Notes under the pieces: model-generated
The model's database searches: none
The model's input: only the letters and a program-made list of their open reading frames with translations
Told to the model about the DNA's origin: nothing
Assembly (NCBI RefSeq): GCF_019200975.1
Contig: NZ_JAHTMR010000004.1
Coordinates: forward strand, 186,001-250,000
DNA from: Pseudomonas sp. PD9R
GTDB taxonomy: Bacteria > Pseudomonadota > Gammaproteobacteria > Pseudomonadales > Pseudomonadaceae
DNA length: 64,000 nt
Direction: 5' to 3'
Made by a program: the position numbers and the translations under genes
Shown here: positions 55,179 to 63,859 of the stretch, one piece after another
Numbering within the stretch: the first letter of the stretch is position 1
How the letters are laid out: every line of letters starts with the position of its first letter

Positions 55179-56630
55179 ATGAAACTCACATATGGGCGAT
55201 TCAACCACATTCCTTTTGAGTCGTCTTGGGGGATTCTCCTTAAAGCGAGCGCCTTGAACCTTGCATCGCCCCTGCAATTGCTCAGCGGGCTGTTCCGAAC
55301 CCAACAGCCCAGCTATCCCTCCCAGTATTGGAGAGCCTGTGATGTTGACGACGCGAAACTGGCGGCGGCGCTGTCCCTGCCATATCCAGCAATCAGACGA
55401 GCCTTTATCGACAACCTGGTGGAGTGCACTCCGCGGATGTCCCCGGTATGCATCCGGCACTGCGCAAAATGTGTGGCCGTCGGTTATCACTCGGTCTTCT
55501 TTTTTCTCCAGATAGTAAAACGGTGTCCTTGGCATAACGAGCTGCTTGAGCCTTGCTCACGCTGCAGCAACGCCATCGTACGTGGACTGGTTGTCACCCA
55601 TGCGCCGGACGGCTTCAGCACCAAGATGCGCTGCGGTCACTTTTTGTTCGACTCCGCTGGATCCGTTCGCTTGATTTGTGCCACCCCGGACCAGAGACGT
55701 AAGTATGCGGAGTTGGGCGCGAGGATAGAAGCATGGCTCGATGCTGCGGGAGCGATGCAGGACCCCTTGGTCAACTATGCAATTTCTTCGCTCCATGCTA
55801 CCAAGGTGAAAGGCGGGAACAGTGACGAAGAAGAGCGGTTGATCAACATCGGTCTCAATTCAGCAGTTACCGCAGTGGGAGGCTTTCCCGCCCCCAATGC
55901 CATCAACCTGATTCCGATTCCCCGATACGAAATGACCTGGGCGACTTACAGCGCCCAAGAGGCTGCTGGTTTTGACTTCAGTGCGCGGCAAGTCTTCCTG
56001 TTGTACCGGTGCGTCCGTCGTTACCTGTACAACGCCTACGTGAGACCACATGCGAGCTGCTACAGGTATCTGTCGAGCCTTTCTGCGCGGGGTCGGCATG
56101 GCCTCGATTGCCAATGCGCCTGTACGGTTTCCGCGGCCTTTTTGGCATGGCGTGCCGCGTTGCGCTATCGATTCGTAGAGGAGGAAGGGATCAATCTTGT
56201 TGCGCCGAACTGGCATGACCGTCCGTCCACGCCTCGTCAGACCATGACACTCTGGATAACGCACTTCTACGCAATTTGGGCCGGCATCGAACTCATGTGC
56301 ACGGCCTGCAATCTAGATTTGGATCGTTTTTCAGTTGAGCTGTCGGGCAGCAGCTCACTTGTGTTAGGTGCGGAAGCTATCAGCGTCATTGGTGCTGGTT
56401 CTCGGCTGAGTTCCGATCTGACCTGCTGGCACGCTTGCCCCGCGTTGCTGTCCCGCTGTACGGACAAGCGATGCGGCATGAGGTTGCGCGTCAGCGACCA
56501 GAGCAACTTTCGCGCGCATGAGACAGTTGAGTTCTGGTGCTACGTACCCGAGCCGGCGACCTTTCTACGCTTTTGGTATGGTGATCACATCAAGATAGGG
56601 CGTCCGTCGCCGTTTGTTGCTGCGGGGTGA
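55179..56630 (+). CDS. tniQ: TniQ/TnsD-family target-selection protein
   Basis: 483 residues, close to TnsD length. The TniQ zinc region is CIRHCAKC at about residue 88, followed by RCPWHNELLEPCSRC. The N-terminus IPFESSWGILLKASALN is TniQ-like. A Cys-rich C-terminal part (CWHACPALLSRCTDKRCG) may add a second DNA-binding module. TnsD-size proteins usually recognise a fixed chromosomal site, but the insertion next to an MFS gene gives no known attachment site. Confidence 0.85.
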   Translation: MKLTYGRFNHIPFESSWGILLKASALNLASPLQLLSGLFRTQQPSYPSQYWRACDVDDAKLAAALSLPYPAIRRAFIDNLVECTPRMSPVCIRHCAKCVAVGYHSVFFFLQIVKRCPWHNELLEPCSRCSNAIVRGLVVTHAPDGFSTKMRCGHFLFDSAGSVRLICATPDQRRKYAELGARIEAWLDAAGAMQDPLVNYAISSLHATKVKGGNSDEEERLINIGLNSAVTAVGGFPAPNAINLIPIPRYEMTWATYSAQEAAGFDFSARQVFLLYRCVRRYLYNAYVRPHASCYRYLSSLSARGRHGLDCQCACTVSAAFLAWRAALRYRFVEEEGINLVAPNWHDRPSTPRQTMTLWITHFYAIWAGIELMCTACNLDLDRFSVELSGSSSLVLGAEAISVIGAGSRLSSDLTCWHACPALLSRCTDKRCGMRLRVSDQSNFRAHETVEFWCYVPEPATFLRFWYGDHIKIGRPSPFVAAG

Positions 56631-56637
56631 CCGGCTT

Positions 56638-57048
56638 TCAGCTCGCCCGGTACAGCGGATTGCAGTTGGCCCCGAGGAGGTTGGCGCCCCCGACTTCTTC
56701 ATACGCTTCACCGTTGGCGAGCGTGACGGTCGCCACGGGCATGCCGTCTTTGGCATGGGCGTCGATGCGGTCTACCTGAACCATCGACCAAAGACCCATA
56801 CCATCGCGATTGGGCAGAACGCTCATAACCCCCGTCACGCTCGCGTTCTGGGGTAGGTCCTCCAGCAGTTTCGCAAAATGTTCAACGCACGATACCAACA
56901 ACATCCGCCGATAGTCGTAGCAGTGGTCAGTTTGTGTGATGCAAACGTATAGCCAAGGTATCGATAACTGCTGTTCGATGATCGCCCATTGTTTAGTTCC
57001 ATCTCCGAATTGCAGCCTGCCGTGTAGCTCAGCGCCTGGATGAGTCAT
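56638..57048 (-). CDS. Hypothetical protein, 136 residues, divergent from XRE gene
   Basis: I do not recognise a family. The sequence is mostly beta-like with GLWSMVQVDRIDAHAKDG and VTLANGEAYEEVGGANLLG. It starts at 57048 and diverges from the XRE regulator across a 96-bp gap with a strong dyad. It converges with tniQ (7 bp). Probably a cargo gene controlled by the XRE protein. Confidence 0.55.
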   Translation of the reverse strand: MTHPGAELHGRLQFGDGTKQWAIIEQQLSIPWLYVCITQTDHCYDYRRMLLVSCVEHFAKLLEDLPQNASVTGVMSVLPNRDGMGLWSMVQVDRIDAHAKDGMPVATVTLANGEAYEEVGGANLLGANCNPLYRAS

Positions 57049-57076
57049 AAACATTCAGACCACCCCCCGCATAAAA

Positions 57077-57109
57077 TGAACACTATAGATTGTAGTCCTT
57101 TAGTGTTCA
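57077..57109. promoter_or_regulatory. Operator candidate for the XRE regulator
   Basis: TGAACACTA and TAGTGTTCA, perfect 9-nt inverted arms with a 15-nt spacer, lying between the hypothetical gene and the XRE gene. This position suits repression of both by the XRE protein. Confidence 0.6.
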
Positions 57110-57144
57110 ATGTCGCCTCATCGTTCCCTTTGCAGGCTGCGCAA

Positions 57145-57420
57145 ATGGAACTTAACAATGCCCTCGGGCAAGCACTGAAGAACGCTCGACTAAGAAGGGG
57201 CTTTACCCAGGAGGACTTTGGCGCGATCAGCAGCCGAACCTACATCAGCTCCCTGGAAAGGGGCATCAGGGCGGTGACCGTGAACAAGCTCACGGCCATC
57301 GCTCAGACAATGGATGTCCATCCGCTGAGCATCCTCGTCGAAGGCTATATTCTCCAGTCAGGCGAGAGCCTTGACGTGATCCTGGAAAGGATCAGGGCGG
57401 AGCTTACCGGAGCGCCATGA
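57145..57420 (+). CDS. XRE-family helix-turn-helix regulator
   Basis: 91 residues from the ATG at 57145 (AGG 8 nt upstream); a longer frame from 57040 would place the dyad inside the gene. The helix-turn-helix is LKNARLRRGFTQEDFGAISS then RTYISSLERGIRAVTVNKL, a standard lambda-Cro type fold. XRE proteins often control the tns genes or cargo of Tn7-like elements. Confidence 0.85.
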   Translation: MELNNALGQALKNARLRRGFTQEDFGAISSRTYISSLERGIRAVTVNKLTAIAQTMDVHPLSILVEGYILQSGESLDVILERIRAELTGAP

Positions 57421-57554
57421 AGCGCCCAGAAGTCGCCGCCTCACTGAGCGGCTGGCCTCGCTAGCCATACTAGAGTACAGGCGGCATAGCCCTCAGCGGT
57501 GCGCTTGCCGATCCGGCTTATCATTTCATCCCTAGTGCGCTTTGGTGTGCTTGG

Positions 57555-58694
57555 TCAGGTTTTCGGGCCGAGGAGGTCTGTGACTCGGCTGTGCAGCAGA
57601 GTCCCCGCCTGGAAGTAGCCCATCACCGTGGTCACGCTGCGGTGTTCGGTCATGGCCATCACTTCGCCCAACGGCACGCCCTGGCGGCCGGCCTCGGTGA
57701 CGAAGCCCGAGCGCAGGCTGTGTGCCGCCCAGTCCCCGTCTAGCCCCGCGAGCTTGGCACGACGCTGAACGATACGCGCCACCTGGTCCGCCGACAGTCC
57801 CGTGCGACCCACGGTGTTGCCTTTATATAGGCGACGAAACAGCGGGCCGGAATCGGCCGGTGCCGCCGCCAGCCAGGCGGTCAGCGCGGTGGCGGCCGGG
57901 CCGCGCAGCGGCTTCTCGCGACGCACGCCGCCAGTGTCGGTTTTGGTCGTACCCAAGGCATACAGCCAGGTGTCGGCATCCAGTTGGCGCACATCACCGA
58001 CTTGCAGGCCGACCACTTCCGAGCGCCGGCGACCGCCACCGCTCCAGGCCAGCAAGAGCAGGGCGCGATCCCGCACCCCGCGCACGCCGTCGTCGTCGCA
58101 GGTGGCGAGCAGCGCCTGCAGTGGCTCGAGCACGATCGCGGTTTTCTTGCGCACGTTCACGCCCTGGCGCGACTGGGCTTTGCGCGCCTCGCGTAACAGG
58201 GTCTTCAGCGCCGGCGCCTCGGTCGGACTGTCCCACTCGTTGAGCCGGTGCCATTTACCCAGCACCGCCAGACGGTGACTGACCGTGTTGAACGCCAGCG
58301 GCCCCAACCGGCTCTTGACTCGGGCGGCGACCAGTGCCGCGTCGATTGACGGCGGCAGCAGGTGGACCCAGCCGCCGTCGGCCAGCGGCCGCGCCAGGTG
58401 ATCGAGGACAAACTGCACGGCGACCGTAGTCGGTAGCGGCGCATCGCCCAGCGCCTGGCCGTAACGCAGCTGCAGCCAGGCCGACCAGTAGGCGAGGGCG
58501 CTGCGGTAGCTGCGCACGGTGTTGGCTGCGGTGCCGGCCGCGATAAACGCCGCGGCGGCTTGCTGGGCGCTAAGCGCCAGAAAGTGCGGGTCCAGCGGGG
58601 TTTCGTCGACCAAGAGTAGTTGGTCTGTAATATTTAATACGTTCAACGTATGATAATTCCAGTATTCAGAAAATAACGTCGGATAATCTTTCAT
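57555..58694 (-). CDS. tnpS: Tyrosine recombinase, TnpS-like cointegrate resolvase
   Basis: 379 residues. The catalytic set is visible: Arg in WSGGGRRRSEVVGLQ, His-x-x-Arg in AAHSLRSGFVTEAG, and His/Tyr in MTEHRSVTTVMGYFQAG. The N-terminal core-binding region has AGTAANTVRSYRSALAYWSA. It diverges by 30 bp from a coiled-coil gene, the arrangement of tnpS/tnpT in Tn4651/Tn4652/Tn5041. Its base composition is clearly GC-richer than the tns genes. No Tn3-type tnpA is in the window. Confidence 0.82.
   Translation of the reverse strand: MKDYPTLFSEYWNYHTLNVLNITDQLLLVDETPLDPHFLALSAQQAAAAFIAAGTAANTVRSYRSALAYWSAWLQLRYGQALGDAPLPTTVAVQFVLDHLARPLADGGWVHLLPPSIDAALVAARVKSRLGPLAFNTVSHRLAVLGKWHRLNEWDSPTEAPALKTLLREARKAQSRQGVNVRKKTAIVLEPLQALLATCDDDGVRGVRDRALLLLAWSGGGRRRSEVVGLQVGDVRQLDADTWLYALGTTKTDTGGVRREKPLRGPAATALTAWLAAAPADSGPLFRRLYKGNTVGRTGLSADQVARIVQRRAKLAGLDGDWAAHSLRSGFVTEAGRQGVPLGEVMAMTEHRSVTTVMGYFQAGTLLHSRVTDLLGPKT
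58637..58651. other. Candidate recombination core site (res/rst)
   Basis: ATACGTTCAACGTAT, a perfect 15-nt palindrome around a central C, inside the first codons of tnpS. Nearby are GATAAT/ATTATC (58682-58698) and GGTCTGTAAT/ATTATCAGACC arms (58622 and 58693). Together they look like a tyrosine-recombinase core plus accessory sites for TnpS/TnpT. Confidence 0.45.
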
Positions 58695-58724
58695 TATCAG
58701 ACCTAATATACGCGGAGATCAGCC

Positions 58725-59597
58725 ATGGCAGTAGGAGTGCCGGAACACGAGGTGTTTGCCGCGGCGGACGCGGTGTTGGCGCGGGGTGAACGGCCGACGG
58801 TGGAACGGGTGCGCCTGCAACTCGGCCGGGGCAGCCCGGCGCGAGTCGGCAGCCTGCTGGATCAGTGGTGGTCGCGCCTGGCCGAACGCCTGAATGGCGA
58901 GACCCGCCTGCCAGCGTTGCCTGGTGAGTTGTCGCTGGCCTTTGTTGCGGTGTGGCAGCAGGCGATTCATCTGGCGCAAGGTGTCGTCGAACAAACGCTG
59001 GGCGAACAACGCCAAGCGCTGGCCGGCGAGCGCGAACGGGTGGCGGCAGTCGAGGACCAGGCGCGTCTGGAGGCGGTGCAGTTTCGCCAGCAGGCGGCGG
59101 AGGCCGTGGCGGGACGCCAGGCGGCCGAGTCGCGCCTGGCTGATCTGGAACAGATGCTGGCGCAACGCCAGACGCAGATCGAGGACCTGCAGCAGCAGCG
59201 TGAAAGTCTGCTGCGTGAACGCGGTGAAGCGCTGCTGCACAGCAAAACACTGCAGGGGGAACTGCAGGCGTTGCGACTCAAGGCCGAGCAAGACCGCGTG
59301 GCGCAGGAGAGCTACCTTCGCGGGGTCGAGGACCGTGCGCACCGCGAGATAGATCGCGCCCGGGAGGAGGGCAAGCACTGGGCTGCCCAAGTAAAGGAGG
59401 CAGGTAACCAACTTGAGCAGTTGCAGCAGAGGATTGAAGGAGTTCAGGCCGCGCTGGGTCAAGCACAGCAAAACGGCGCTGCTCAACAGGCACGGGGAGA
59501 CACGCTGGAGCAACAGTTAGCGCAACTGCGCTCATCGCCGGTCAGCGAACGCAAGACACGCGTGAGGAAAAAGCCCAAGCCCGAGCCAGCGAAGTAA
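58725..59597 (+). CDS. tnpT: TnpT-like coiled-coil DNA-binding protein (KfrA N-domain)
   Basis: 290 residues (GGAG). The N-terminal 60 residues (FAAADAVLARGERPTVERVR, GSPARVGSLLDQWW) are a KfrA-type helix-turn-helix; residues about 85-265 are a long Gln/Glu/Arg-rich coiled coil, and the tail is basic (KTRVRKKPKPEP). TnpT-type proteins assist TnpS in cointegrate resolution. GC-rich like tnpS. Confidence 0.78.
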   Translation: MAVGVPEHEVFAAADAVLARGERPTVERVRLQLGRGSPARVGSLLDQWWSRLAERLNGETRLPALPGELSLAFVAVWQQAIHLAQGVVEQTLGEQRQALAGERERVAAVEDQARLEAVQFRQQAAEAVAGRQAAESRLADLEQMLAQRQTQIEDLQQQRESLLRERGEALLHSKTLQGELQALRLKAEQDRVAQESYLRGVEDRAHREIDRAREEGKHWAAQVKEAGNQLEQLQQRIEGVQAALGQAQQNGAAQQARGDTLEQQLAQLRSSPVSERKTRVRKKPKPEPAK

Positions 59598-59780
59598 GCA
59601 CGCCAGGCTAAATCTTCAGCATAAGGCGCCTAAGCTTCAACGGCTGGCTAGCCGATGAGCCCTTGAGGATGACGATTTCGTGGACGAGTTGTTCATGGTC
59701 GTTTCAATGCGGTGGATCTTCTTGCATCGACCTGAGGTAGCAGTACCGTGGCTTGTTCAGCCAACCCACGCCATCCGGCA

Positions 59781-60944
59781 TCACGGAAACACAACATGAT
59801 CAACAAGTAACCTATCGCAAATTTGCTTGAGCTTCTGTCCGTGCTCAGCCCCCCACCGCGGTTCGATGCTGATGCCGTAGGCGATCTTGCCGCTGACATG
59901 GTTGATCAGCCCCTGAAGCGAGTTGAACCCTTTGCGCGCTGCATGGGCCTCGGCGCTGATCTCCGGATGTGACAGGTAATAGAGGTGGTCACTGACATAC
60001 TTCTTGTAGGCTTTCGTGAGTCTCGGTACAGGGCCATCCACCAGCAAACCCAGCACTACCTTTCTTGTCCCAGGGGTGACGACTTTGGTTTTGGCACGGT
60101 TTAGCCAGTACCCCGCGGCACGCAGCACCTGGTTGACGGCCTGAATATGGGTGGAGGCTAAGGCTCGATCGAAAGGCTGCCTTGAAGAGAAAATCAGGTC
60201 GTCCGCGTACCGAGTGTAGATGAGCTCATTTCTTGAGGCGAAGTCGTAGAGCTGTTCGTCGAGCGATCGCATGACCAGGTTGGCAATCTTGGGCGAGGTT
60301 GCAGCACCTTGAGGTAGATGGCCGATCCTGGAGTCTTTATATGGCAAGTTCGCCGAGAGCTCCCCGCGCCAGAACTTGCTGTCTGGATTACCGCTGACGC
60401 GAGTGCGAGTGCAGAGTCTCGACAACTCAAAAGCCACAAGCGGCTGGTACCCAATTGACCTGAAAAGCTTAAAAACCTGTGGCTCCAAGATGGACTCGAA
60501 GAAATTGGTGAGGTCGAGTTTAATCAACCAAGTTGCCTGGCAGTGGACGCTAGCCGCTTCCAAAACGCCGTTGCGCTCATCATAGGCATAGCTCGCATGG
60601 TGAGGCGTGAGGTTCGACAGGATGTGCTTGTTGATCCATCGCTGAGCTCGGAGCAGCTCAGGACTTGGGGCGCAGATGTATCGGAAGCGATCAGGGCTGT
60701 GGCCCGCGTTGGCCTTTTGTAGCCGGAACACGGTGTAGGCTTCTGTCTGGTACGTTCTGCCAATGGTTCTGTGCAGAAAGGGGTAAGGAACGCCTGTCAG
60801 GTTGGCCAGGTGCTTAAGGGAGAAGACAGGGGGACAATCATCATGCATTTCAGCGGCGATCTTCACCGCGTTCTGCAGAACGTCCTCAGGAATGCCTGCG
60901 GCACGTCCTGCTTTTAAATAGGGCTGAGGGCTCCAGCGTTTCAT
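59781..60944 (-). CDS. Retron-type reverse transcriptase
   Basis: 387 residues. RT motifs in order: LIKLDLTNFFESI (motif A), HLPQGAATSPKIANLVMRSL (motif B), YTRYADDLIF (catalytic YADD) and LNRAKTKVVTPGTRKVVLGL leading to the thumb, where retron RTs usually have VTG and here VLG. The NAxxH element of typical retrons is not evident. A structured non-coding segment lies directly upstream, and a PRTase-like gene before it, the order of many retrons. Confidence 0.85.
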   Translation of the reverse strand: MKRWSPQPYLKAGRAAGIPEDVLQNAVKIAAEMHDDCPPVFSLKHLANLTGVPYPFLHRTIGRTYQTEAYTVFRLQKANAGHSPDRFRYICAPSPELLRAQRWINKHILSNLTPHHASYAYDERNGVLEAASVHCQATWLIKLDLTNFFESILEPQVFKLFRSIGYQPLVAFELSRLCTRTRVSGNPDSKFWRGELSANLPYKDSRIGHLPQGAATSPKIANLVMRSLDEQLYDFASRNELIYTRYADDLIFSSRQPFDRALASTHIQAVNQVLRAAGYWLNRAKTKVVTPGTRKVVLGLLVDGPVPRLTKAYKKYVSDHLYYLSHPEISAEAHAARKGFNSLQGLINHVSGKIAYGISIEPRWGAEHGQKLKQICDRLLVDHVVFP

Positions 60945-60952
60945 CTACCTTT

Positions 60953-61105
60953 AGATTCCGCCTGGCGGATGAGAGCCTTAAAATAGCCAGACATCGATAG
61001 CGTCATTTTAAGGCTCTTAACCTCCTGTCAGCGTGAGATCGTTCCAACGGAAAGCAGAGTTTGCTCCCTAAACGTCCCGCACAGCGTGCGGGATACTAGA
61101 TTCCG
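60953..61105 (-). ncRNA. Retron-like ncRNA (msr-msd candidate)
   Basis: 161 bp between the PRTase-like gene and the RT. On the minus strand it begins with an 8-bp hairpin (61075-61093, 3-nt loop), then shorter stems (61042-61052, 61053-61065), then a perfect 13-bp stem with a 20-nt loop (60972-60984 with 61005-61017), which fits the msd long hairpin. TCCGC near 61109 and GCGGA near 60964 could pair as a1/a2. Both ends carry CCGC-n-GCGGAATCTA. The assignment is from structure and position, not from homology. Confidence 0.6.
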
Positions 61106-62365
61106 CTACTGCGGACCCCTCAGTTGCTCCGGATGATACGGAGCGAAGGGGTCGGGGGCTACAAAAAATTTGGCTCCTTGCCGTCGCAACGTTCTTATCT
61201 GTTTTCGGCCCGCTAGCGTGAGGGCCCCCTCTACCGTAATCCAGTCCCGTTTGACGGCTCGATCTTTCGCAAGCAGCAACGTGTCCAGTGATAGCGGGAG
61301 CAGCCGCCGTAGATCCGTTGCTCGCCTTTTCTTCTGCGAGAACGCGAGGAGAGTTATCACGGCTAATTTGAGCGTGTTGCTTGCACGCCGAAAACTCGGT
61401 GCGCCTTGGATTTCGGGCAGTCTCAGTGCTTCGAGTGCGTTGGTAATGACGGGAGCCATGTCGACGTCGGTGGATCGCCAGTAGTACTCGGTCACTCGCT
61501 TGGGGAAAAGAGGTGCCCAGCGTTTGGCACCACGGTTCTTCTCAGACACGAAGATTGCCGGCATGTTGTTCGGCGCACCATGCTCGAAAGCCAGGAGTGC
61601 TGCTGCGCCTTGATATCCCAGCGGATTATCGCTATGAGCGCCGTACACCTTACACAGGGCGATTATTTCGTCCTTGTCTTCATCAAAGCTGTTGAAGATG
61701 GTGGGGCAGTCAGTGACCACATGCACTTGAGGCGCAAATCTGTGGCTGCGGACATTGATTATGCCTTGCTCCGTCCCGCTGTAAGCCAAGACCCAGAATT
61801 TGACGAATTTGCCCGAATACCAGCTCCTGATGGAGGCCACGCCCCACATCGCATCCAAGATTTTCCGGGCCCGATCACCGCTGCCGATGAAGTCTGTGAG
61901 CACGACGAAATTTCTGACTTTCGAGTTTCTAATGTTGTCAGCGGTGGGCTGCAAGAGAAAGCGCACATCGTTCTGACGGCACAGGGTATTTGCTATCCAG
62001 GCAGTCAGCGCTTCACTGCCAATATCCTGAGTTTTGTACTTGATTGACTTGACCGCTTGGATGGCAGCTCCGTAAGCCCTGATGTGCTTTTTCTTCGATC
62101 GCTTACTGTAGGTTTTCATTTCCTTGTACAGCGGGGGCGGGAGCTTGGCTTTGGTGGGTTGGAGCTCACGCTCGATGAATAGCGCGGAAGGTTGTTTGAG
62201 TGGCAATACCTTGCGCGTGAGTTTGACCATGCTGTCCTTGAACTCATTCAACGGGCAGTAGTTCACTGAGTTGAGCAGCTTCTCGGCGAGCGCGCGGTCA
62301 TTCGGCCCTTGGTCGAACTGTGAGAGCCAGAGCTTGGCTTTTTCCTTCTGACTAACCTGCTGCAT
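61106..62365 (-). CDS. Retron-associated PRTase-like protein with C-terminal winged helix
   Basis: 419 residues from ATG 62365, chosen because AAGGAA lies 6 nt upstream; an ATG at 62398 has poor spacing. The middle has a PRPP-loop-like NFVVLTDFIGSGDRARKIL near residue 150, typical of phosphoribosyltransferase-like (PRTase-CE) effectors. The C-terminal 80 residues (LKLAVITLLAFSQKKRRATD, then LRRLLPLSLDTLLLAKDRAV) fold as a winged helix. PRTase and winged-helix accessory proteins define type III retrons. It probably is the toxin or effector of the RT/ncRNA unit. Confidence 0.65.
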   Translation of the reverse strand: MQQVSQKEKAKLWLSQFDQGPNDRALAEKLLNSVNYCPLNEFKDSMVKLTRKVLPLKQPSALFIERELQPTKAKLPPPLYKEMKTYSKRSKKKHIRAYGAAIQAVKSIKYKTQDIGSEALTAWIANTLCRQNDVRFLLQPTADNIRNSKVRNFVVLTDFIGSGDRARKILDAMWGVASIRSWYSGKFVKFWVLAYSGTEQGIINVRSHRFAPQVHVVTDCPTIFNSFDEDKDEIIALCKVYGAHSDNPLGYQGAAALLAFEHGAPNNMPAIFVSEKNRGAKRWAPLFPKRVTEYYWRSTDVDMAPVITNALEALRLPEIQGAPSFRRASNTLKLAVITLLAFSQKKRRATDLRRLLPLSLDTLLLAKDRAVKRDWITVEGALTLAGRKQIRTLRRQGAKFFVAPDPFAPYHPEQLRGPQ

Positions 62366-62440
62366 AGCCTGTTTCCTTAAACGTTCAACCCACCTCATTT
62401 TCCGATGTGGTGCCTTTGGCCAGCATTTCCAAGTTCGTAG

Positions 62441-63859
62441 TTATCTTGGGGGATGAAGGATAGGAGTTTGAGAGCAAATGAGGAGCTTCTTTGCCCCACG
62501 GGTCATCGCCACGTAGAGGTTCTTAGCGTTCATCTCATCTGGTTGCAGGATAACTGCAATTTCAGCTTCTAAGCCTTTGAGCAACAATGTGCTGCCTACC
62601 GCACGACGTGACAGTGGTCGGCCGAGCATACGATTTCTTTCGCGAATTTGAGCTGCAGCGGCGTACAGGGACTGCCCTTCTATCGTCGCAACTCTCAACG
62701 CTGCCAGGCAACAGCGCAGTAACTCGGGTCGGTATACATGCGCCCCCTGTTGTCTAGATAGGCATTGCAGAAGCTCGGCCGCGCTACCGTGTGTCAGCGT
62801 GTCGAGGAAGGTAATCGCGCAGTGCTCAGCCGGAGTCGGAGCAGTGCGATTTCGGCCATTGCGAATGATCTCAATCCTAGGTAAAAACGCGGCCGCGCCA
62901 ACGCCCGTCATCACACTCGCTGCAAAATTAACAAGCTGATTCAGCGACTGCTCTACGGTGGGAACGAAGGTTCTGGCGAATGATATGAGGTCTGGAAGAT
63001 CGACGCTCTCGACGGTAGTGGCTCCAGCAGTTTGGCTCGTGAGTCGCTGGCGGCCAGCAGTGTTTCTGGAATCCCCAATTATCAAGGCCGATTCGCCATC
63101 CTGAAGTCGCACCAGGGCAGCTGTGCGTCGTTGAGCATCAGCTGTAGCAGCCTGTATTCGCACCCACTCGACTTCATCGGGCGCCGTCCCCAAGTCAATA
63201 GGCTGTCCCGCTTCCAACAGCCCTCTTGCCTGAAGTAGCCACCTCCCGAACTCTTCTGTACCTGCTCGGCGCCACCTCCAAGGGGTGCTTAGAGCCCCGA
63301 TAGGAGGGAAATGAACGATCACCTCAGCAGCCCAATCGACAAGCCTGTTTCCCCCAAAGTTGAAAATCGCTTGCATCGGGTCGCCCAAGACGTAGGTGCG
63401 GAGTGCTTGCGCCAACCAGGTAACGATCGCATGTTGTGCTTCATTGCAATCCTGATATTCATCGACCAGCAAATACGCATAGCTGGCCTGCAGTACGCTA
63501 TCAAGATGGCGTCCACTCAAAAGCGCAATCGCGGAGGCTCGAATAGCGGGATAGTCATGACTGGGATTTTGCAAAAGCATGATCGCTGGGTCATGCCCGC
63601 TTCTCGCCGGAAACCGACTGATGAGCTTCATGGTGAAGCCATCTAAGGTTGCAATTACATACGATGCATTCGGGATGTTCGCTCGTGACATTCTGGCGCG
63701 TAATGCTGCCACCCCAGCGTTGGTGTGGGTCAAAATCAACGCAGGTTTGAGGCCCATATGCAGTGCCAAGGTATCGGCAATGAGCTGCGTTTTTCCACAC
63801 CCAGCAGGCGCCGTGACAGAGCCCCGTTGGAACGCCAGAATATTGATCTCAGGCGGCAT
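62441..63859 (-). CDS. UvrD/Rep-family helicase, Gabija GajB-like
   Basis: 472 residues from ATG 63859. Walker A is VTAPAGCGKTQLIADTLALH near residue 15, motif II is YLLVDEYQDCNEAQHAIVTW, motif III is VLGDPMQAIFNF, and the C-terminal motifs V/VI are VGSTLLLKGLEAEIAVI and NLYVAMTRGAKKLLI. Single small UvrD-like helicases of about 490 residues directly downstream of an OLD-type nuclease gene are the hallmark of Gabija. The start overlaps the end of such an upstream gene by 11 bp. Confidence 0.75.
   Translation of the reverse strand: MPPEINILAFQRGSVTAPAGCGKTQLIADTLALHMGLKPALILTHTNAGVAALRARMSRANIPNASYVIATLDGFTMKLISRFPARSGHDPAIMLLQNPSHDYPAIRASAIALLSGRHLDSVLQASYAYLLVDEYQDCNEAQHAIVTWLAQALRTYVLGDPMQAIFNFGGNRLVDWAAEVIVHFPPIGALSTPWRWRRAGTEEFGRWLLQARGLLEAGQPIDLGTAPDEVEWVRIQAATADAQRRTAALVRLQDGESALIIGDSRNTAGRQRLTSQTAGATTVESVDLPDLISFARTFVPTVEQSLNQLVNFAASVMTGVGAAAFLPRIEIIRNGRNRTAPTPAEHCAITFLDTLTHGSAAELLQCLSRQQGAHVYRPELLRCCLAALRVATIEGQSLYAAAAQIRERNRMLGRPLSRRAVGSTLLLKGLEAEIAVILQPDEMNAKNLYVAMTRGAKKLLICSQTPILHPPR

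Noticed and set aside
58719..59513. 264-codon minus-strand frame opposite tnpT
   Set aside because: Leu/Arg-rich reverse reading of a Gln/Glu coiled coil; not a plausible protein.
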